From Jaapia argillacea MUCL 33604 (Eukaryota > Basidiomycota > Agaricomycetes > Jaapiales > Jaapiaceae): DNA of 64,000 bases. The position numbers and the translations under genes are program-made. Below the pieces are notes generated by a model that searched no databases, had not been told where the DNA came from, and was given only the letters and a program-made list of their open reading frames with translations. This document shows, in pieces, positions 59,201-64,000 of the stretch; the first letter of the stretch is position 1, and the number at the start of each line of letters is the position of its first letter. Location: the NCBI GenBank assembly GCA_000697665.1, contig KL197723.1, positions 190,213-254,212 on the forward strand. Reading direction: 5' to 3'.

Positions 59201-60351
59201 TGCCCTAATCCCACAATTACCCTCGACCCCTACGTCCCCTACGGCAATCGCTACATCGACGTTGCCGCAGGTGGTTATGAAGGGTTCACCTGGACAGCAA
59301 ACGCCAACTCCTCTTGGGTCACCTTCAGCGAAACTGGCGGTAGTATTGATCCTTCTTCCAACCCAGAGGCTCGCGTGTATGTGAGCGTGGATTGGGCACA
59401 AGTCCCCGCTGGCGTTAGCACTGCTATCATCAACTTCAATGCCACTGCCCTGGATGCAACTGCTACGACTTGGAACAATGTGACCAATCTGCTCAATGTA
59501 CCAGTGACGCTTGTGGCGAATAAGACTGTTGTGCCGAGTAGCTTCCACGGTAGGCGCCTTTCCCTGATAAAGCTAAGATTTAAGACTAACCTGGATATGC
59601 GTATAGGATTCGTTGAGGGCGATGGAGGTATTTCCATCCAGGCTATCCACGCTTCCCGCAACACGTCTGTTGAGGGCATTACCTGGACCCAACTCGTCGG
59701 TTTTGGAAGGACCGCCTCCGCTGTCACGCCTTGGCCTCGTATGGGAGCAGGAGGCGCCAACTTCTCTGTGGGTACCGGTCCCAGCATGTAAGCCCTCGTT
59801 CCTCTCCCCCCCCCATCTTTTCTCAACCACCCCGCAGTGAATACGATTTCTACAACTTTAACACAATTGGCCAAGCTGGCAACGTGACCATCACGACCTA
59901 CGTCGCCCCATCCATGAATTCTTACGGTTTAGACCGACCGATTGGCTTTGCCATCGGTGTGGATAACGAGACGCCCGTTGCAAAATATTTCTTCCCTTAC
60001 GCTGTTCCAGGAGCAATGCCGCCACAGTGGGATACGACTGACGGGTTTGTGGCAGATAACATCATTCAAGTTATTCAAAATTTCACTGCTCCCCCTGGGG
60101 CACATACTGTGAAGGTGAGTCGGGGCTGTCCTTCGGTGTGGCGCTACTCTTGGGTGTTATGGGATCTGACTTGGCGTTTTCTGTAGATTTGGATGATCGA
60201 ACCTGCCGTCGTTGTTCAGAATATAGTTATCAGTGAGTCCCTTTTACCCTAGGTGGTGTGCATGAAGCGCAGAAACTGATATGTTTATCCATCAGATACT
60301 GGAGGTGTTATGTTGAGCTATCTCGGTCCCCCAGAGTCTATTATAGTATAA
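56230..60351 (+). CDS. GH115 xylan alpha-1,2-glucuronidase, secreted
   Basis: The ATG at 56230 gives a 22-residue signal peptide (PWVAVLAILAVFTNSVHA). Many short introns interrupt a protein of about 1,000 residues, the normal GH115 size. Family landmarks appear in order: SAYVIIGSDKRGSVYAMYD, GVSPWYWWADVPV, KYRGIFFNDEQPAL, RGNYLWPAMW, HEEPMTRSTPVEW, GMRGAGD, VPEDITLMWTDDNWGN, GAGVYYHYDYVG and the C-terminal beta-rich YDFYNFN region. Many N-x-S/T sites fit secretion. GH115 enzymes remove (4-O-methyl)glucuronic acid side groups from glucuronoxylan, including internal ones, so this fits a plant-biomass degrader. The intron near 57653 was placed so that WCLYKEVEGYYDDG is restored. The antisense frame 59275-59874 is a shadow. 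Confidence 0.94.
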
Positions 60352-60522
60352 GGTCCGCATAGAAGAGATGGTCATCTCGGATGGAATGAAAAGCGAATCC
60401 TGAACCGTTGTTACGATGTTGGCAAGATAGCATGAATGTAAAAATGAAATAACGTGATCTGATGAAAGTGCACACAAATGAGATATTGGTACGAACGAGA
60501 CATGACGAACATACTGGTCCTA

Positions 60523-61021
60523 TCACTTGGGTGGTACCATAGGCGGCGATTCCTGATACTGCGGATGATTCACGTTAACCCCTAAATCCTTCCCCAGTCG
60601 TAATCGTTCCGCCCTATCAGCGAGAGGTTCGTCGTCGTTCAAGCCCTCGTCATCTTCATCATAATCATCCTCCAAGAACTCCGTCGCAGGCGGTCCGTCG
60701 TCCTCTGACAAACGAATTCTACCTTCTGGTCTTGACCACTCTTTCAATCTGAGGCGCAACACCTCAACATTCCTGCCAGGACAAAGATAGGAGGAACAAC
60801 ATACTGATGTGATACGACAGTCTTGAGTTCCGACGCCCTTCGCCACAGGACGAACACGAAGCAGAGTATGCATATTGTAATCAAGGCAATGAACGGGAAG
60901 TTGCCTATTGGTTGTGGCTTTGGCGCTGGGCGCGGTTCTGAGCATGTATATGCATCAGGTACAGTATAGTAGGATGTAACCCATAAGGTGACGGACCTCC
61001 TGGAGCCATTGGAGGGGCCAT
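60523..61021 (-). CDS. Small single-pass membrane protein with acidic tail
   Basis: Three exons (61021-60997, 60937-60805, 60772-60523) give 135 residues in frame. A Pro-rich start is followed by one transmembrane helix, FPFIALITICILCFVFVLW, then basic WRRASELK and a long cytosolic-type tail with an acidic run (EFLEDDYDEDDEGLNDDE) and C-terminal PPMVPPK. The frame stays open upstream of the ATG to about 61098, where a CAG acceptor could precede another exon (ACSHSGLTIDQNYHH), so the true N-terminus may be longer and lumenal. No family recognised. It lies between GH115 and the third MDR gene, transcribed like the latter. Confidence 0.62.
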
Positions 61022-61178
61022 GTCGAAGGTAGTGTGGTGGTAGTTCTGGTCAATCGTCAAGCCCGAGTGAGAACAAGCCACGCGACGCGGTCTCGACTGT
61101 AATGTTCACATGTCAAACTGTCAGGATCAATATATTTTTGGGCTGTGGTGTCGGGACAAGTTCAATGTCACTACAGAA

Positions 61179-62693
61179 CTAATCTAATCGATCTTTCGAG
61201 ACTCGGATAACCACCTTACCAACGTGTTTCTGAGACTCAAGATACTCGTATGCCTCTTTTACTTCCTCAAATCCAAACACTCGATCAACAAGGGGCTTGA
61301 CGCTCTGACCTGAAATGAGTCTGTTCATATCTTCGAATCTGAGGAGCGCAAAGTAAGTACAATGAGAATAATCGAGACGCGGGAGGGGAGAGTGCTTACT
61401 GGCTACGTGAGCCAACGATGATACCACGGATTATTGCAGCCTTGAAAAGTGTTCTCATGGGAATATCTCTGGTATCTCCAGTCTGTCCGCCACAGCATAA
61501 TTAGTTGAAGTTGAGCGGGGGAAGGGAAGTTCACATACTCCTGCAACGAAGCCGATAACGTGGATCCAACCTGCATATCGTACCGAATTCAACGATTTGT
61601 CGAATGTCCCGGGCCCTCCAACCTGGTACAAAGAAATCAATCGGCGACAACAAATCAGAACTGGAGAATGCTCACCTCTATGACGTGATCGACTCCACGT
61701 CCATTGGTCTGTGGTAAAAGTGTGAGTGAGGCACACACGCAATTTGGGGCGCAACTCACAATTTTCAACACTTCCTTATCCCAATCAGTGATTTTGTTAT
61801 AATTGATAACATGTTTCGCCCCGAGTTTCTTCGCAATCTCGAGTTTAGCGTCGGAGGAAGAAGTCACAATGACTGTTGCGCCAGAAGCTACGGCGAATTG
61901 AAGAGCAAAGATCGATACACCTCCGGTGCCCAAGACGAGGACAGTATCGCCAGCCTTGACAGGTCTAGGTCCCATAAGTGCATTGTAGGCAGTGACAGCG
62001 GCACAAGGCAAAGTCGACGCTTCTTCATAGGATAGGTGCTCCGGTATGCGAACAAGGCACTGAAAACGAGGGTGAGATGAGTGATTTCCCCCGGAGTCAT
62101 CATAGACAAATATGGGGACGTACATGAGCCGGTAATATCTTATATTCTGCCAAGACACCGTCAATCAATGCACCGGATGCGGTCTGATAGATTTCTTTCG
62201 TGATGTCTCCATGAACGTGATCCACCGCAAAATTAGCGGATACACGGTCGCCTTTCTTCCATTTTCTTACACTGTCACCGATGGCAACAATCTCTCCGGC
62301 CAAATCGGAGCCTGGGATTATATTCTGTTTTGCCCTACGGGAAGATGTTAATACAACTTGGCTTGAGAAGTTGATGACGAAGGGTCAAACATACCCAGGA
62401 TACTTTCCGGTGGCGACCAGCAGGTCCTGGTACTGTCATACGGCGGAATCAGTTCAAGTACGATAAGGACAAAATGAAACAAATGATACTGACCTGTAAT
62501 GATACCGCGTGGACCTTAACCATAACTTCACTTGAAGTCAGTGGCCGAATACTTGTTTCCTGGATCTCGAGGTTATGAATGCCATCGTTCTGGAGTTTCG
62601 AAACGGGATCAGTGAACGCCCATTGACGACTTCCGAGGGGTGAGGTGTTACCTTTGGTAAACGATACTCGCGGGTTGACGTAGGGATAGACAT
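61179..62693 (-). CDS. MDR-family oxidoreductase (GroES-like), copy 3
   Basis: The gene starts [14 protein letters not shown] at the ATG at 62693 and ends VSKDRLD at 61179, three residues longer than its paralogues. Short introns sit at the positions seen in copies 1 and 2. Blocks: [78 protein letters not shown] and [21 protein letters not shown] (cofactor site), [31 protein letters not shown]. It is closer to copy 2 than to copy 1. Catalytic and structural zinc ligands are absent, so it belongs with zinc-independent reductases. Substrate unknown. Confidence 0.9.
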
Positions 62694-64000
62694 TAGAGCT
62701 AATGTGGAATGGCTTTGTTCGACCAGCCATGAAGGGAGGCGCTTTAATACAACACACTTGGAGGTATGTCAGCAACAGAATGCAATGCTAATGACGCCAC
62801 CCTCATCCATATCCTTCCTTGCTAATCCGGAGGAGAGTGGGTCAGTGGTGACCTGAGGAGTAAGCGGGCTGTAAGTTTCAAGTTCCCCGTTGGGCACATG
62901 TCTCTGCGCATTTCAAAGCAGTCGGGGAGTGGAAACAACGTCGCCGTAGTGAGGATTGCTCAAAGGCTTGTAACGTCAGGAAGATCCGCAGGTTTGGTTT
63001 CTTTCGGAGTTGGTTGATCGACAGGCGGTTCGGTAACTGCAATGATCACCGGTGAAGCTTAAGTGCTGCCACGTGCGACGAGGGCTCCCGTAGCACATAT
63101 GTATGGCTCAGGCGACATTCGCTGCTTTACAATGTAACCAACCTTGCAGATAGTTTGAGCAAACAAAGATCCAGATGCGCACCAGAGGGAAGACGACCGC
63201 GTAGATCAGGGTGATGCGCTGGGTATCTGATCGCCCCGTACGATTCCAATATCATACACGCCCCTCGTCACAATAAAGATGATACCACAACAGGACCAAG
63301 ACGGGGGGCATGTTCTACATCACACCAAGGGTCGGTCTACGACGGCAGACAACACGGCACCATAGCTCTGAACAACCTCAATGACCCGGCGAGGGGCAAT
63401 ACCCGGGAGCGATACTTTTGGAAGAAGTTCCGCCTGGGGTGGATTACTGGGAGCTGGAACTAGCCCTCCCATGTTGGTTATGCCTCAGCAAGTCGACGAA
63501 GATCTTGCCTATCCATGCGAGGACGAGCCGGAAGTGAAGTTCTTCGAATTAGAAGATCATGGTTGATATCGCTGGACATGTTCATACCAGACGACCGATC
63601 ATGATCGTAATAATATCATGATGAACAAGGAACCTATTCCTGGGAGGTCCAAACCCTACGAATCAGTCAATCAGTCAGCTCGTCACCCTTGAAAACCAAA
63701 GAGAGAGAAAGGGGGATAATTCAAAAGAAAATATCCAACGTGAATGGGGGAAAAATGAAGAAGGATAGGCAGGTTACAAGTCAGAAAATAACGCGTTCAT
63801 CGCATATGCCGTAGCATCAATGTGAGCTGAGTTAACGTGTATTTCTCATCATATCGGGGAAGAAAAGGGGGGGGGGAGAGGTTGCAAGGAAATAGTACAC
63901 TACAGGAAAAGGGATGAGGAATGGAAGAGGGACATACCATCTTCGAATGAAGTCTCCGACCTGTGAAGGACGAAGAGATTCCGAGCTGTTCACGGGATGC
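62694..64000. other. Right-end region without a confident gene
   Basis: The plus strand at 63381-63566 has an ATG-started frame of 61 codons with an acidic end (CEDEPEVKFFELEDHG). A second plus frame just upstream reads ALNNLNDPARGN-TRERYFWKKFRLGW. Either could be the tail of a gene, but no consistent exons were found. A poly-G run lies near 63867-63877. Nothing else recognised. Confidence 0.4.

Noticed and set aside
59275-59874. Minus frame of 199 codons
   Set aside because: Antisense to well-conserved GH115 coding sequence.
1-64000. tRNA, rRNA, CRISPR arrays and complete transposons
   Set aside because: I looked for tRNA B-box-like motifs, regular repeats with spacers and terminal inverted repeats and found none I could support by eye.

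Overview
The window is nuclear DNA of a filamentous basidiomycete, most likely an Agaricomycete. Almost every gene is cut by many short introns of about 45-60 bases. Several families are typical of wood- or litter-decaying mushrooms (GH115 and GH16 glycoside hydrolases, F-box and MDR-reductase expansions, Cys-rich secreted proteins). No prokaryotic features, CRISPR arrays, rRNA or convincing tRNA genes were seen. All gene models were spliced by eye, so boundaries can be off by a base or an exon.

Left arm (1-22.8 kb). This arm is patchy. Three divergent members of one kinase-like family (1-575 partial, 3333-4688, 15710-16936, all minus strand) flank a tandem pair of Cdc20/Cdh1-type WD40 proteins (6661-8341 and 8602-10267). 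Next to the pair lie a Nudix hydrolase (10720-11575) and a Cys-rich, probably GPI-anchored secreted protein (12022-12709). Around and beyond them are long gene-poor stretches holding only small or decayed candidate genes.

Middle (22.8-41.5 kb). This part is dense and mostly housekeeping. It holds the phosphatidylethanolamine methyltransferase CHO2 (17 exons), a GPI-anchored GH16 glucanase, a 72-residue zinc-cluster protein, an ALKBH6-type dioxygenase, a cytidine/dCMP-deaminase-fold protein and a large uncharacterised low-complexity protein.

Right arm (41.5-64 kb). Three closely related MDR oxidoreductases (42135-43697 minus, 48344-49835 plus, 61179-62693 minus) surround two F-box paralogues. 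One F-box copy (44.4-45.7 kb) is a clear pseudogene and the other (46377-47702) has a reading-frame break at a run of seven G. Between and after them lie the Hsp70 exchange factor FES1, a 668-residue multi-pass membrane protein, a GH115 alpha-glucuronidase of about 1,000 residues and a small single-pass membrane protein.

Functional threads: two genes act on plant or fungal wall polysaccharides (GH16, GH115), one on phospholipid methylation (CHO2), one on protein folding (FES1), two on nucleotides or alkyl lesions (Nudix, ALKBH6), and one pair probably on APC/C ubiquitination. The most unusual content is the pseudokinase trio, the twin divergent APC/C-activator-like genes, the minimal zinc-cluster protein, very small exons, and the MDR/F-box segmental duplication.
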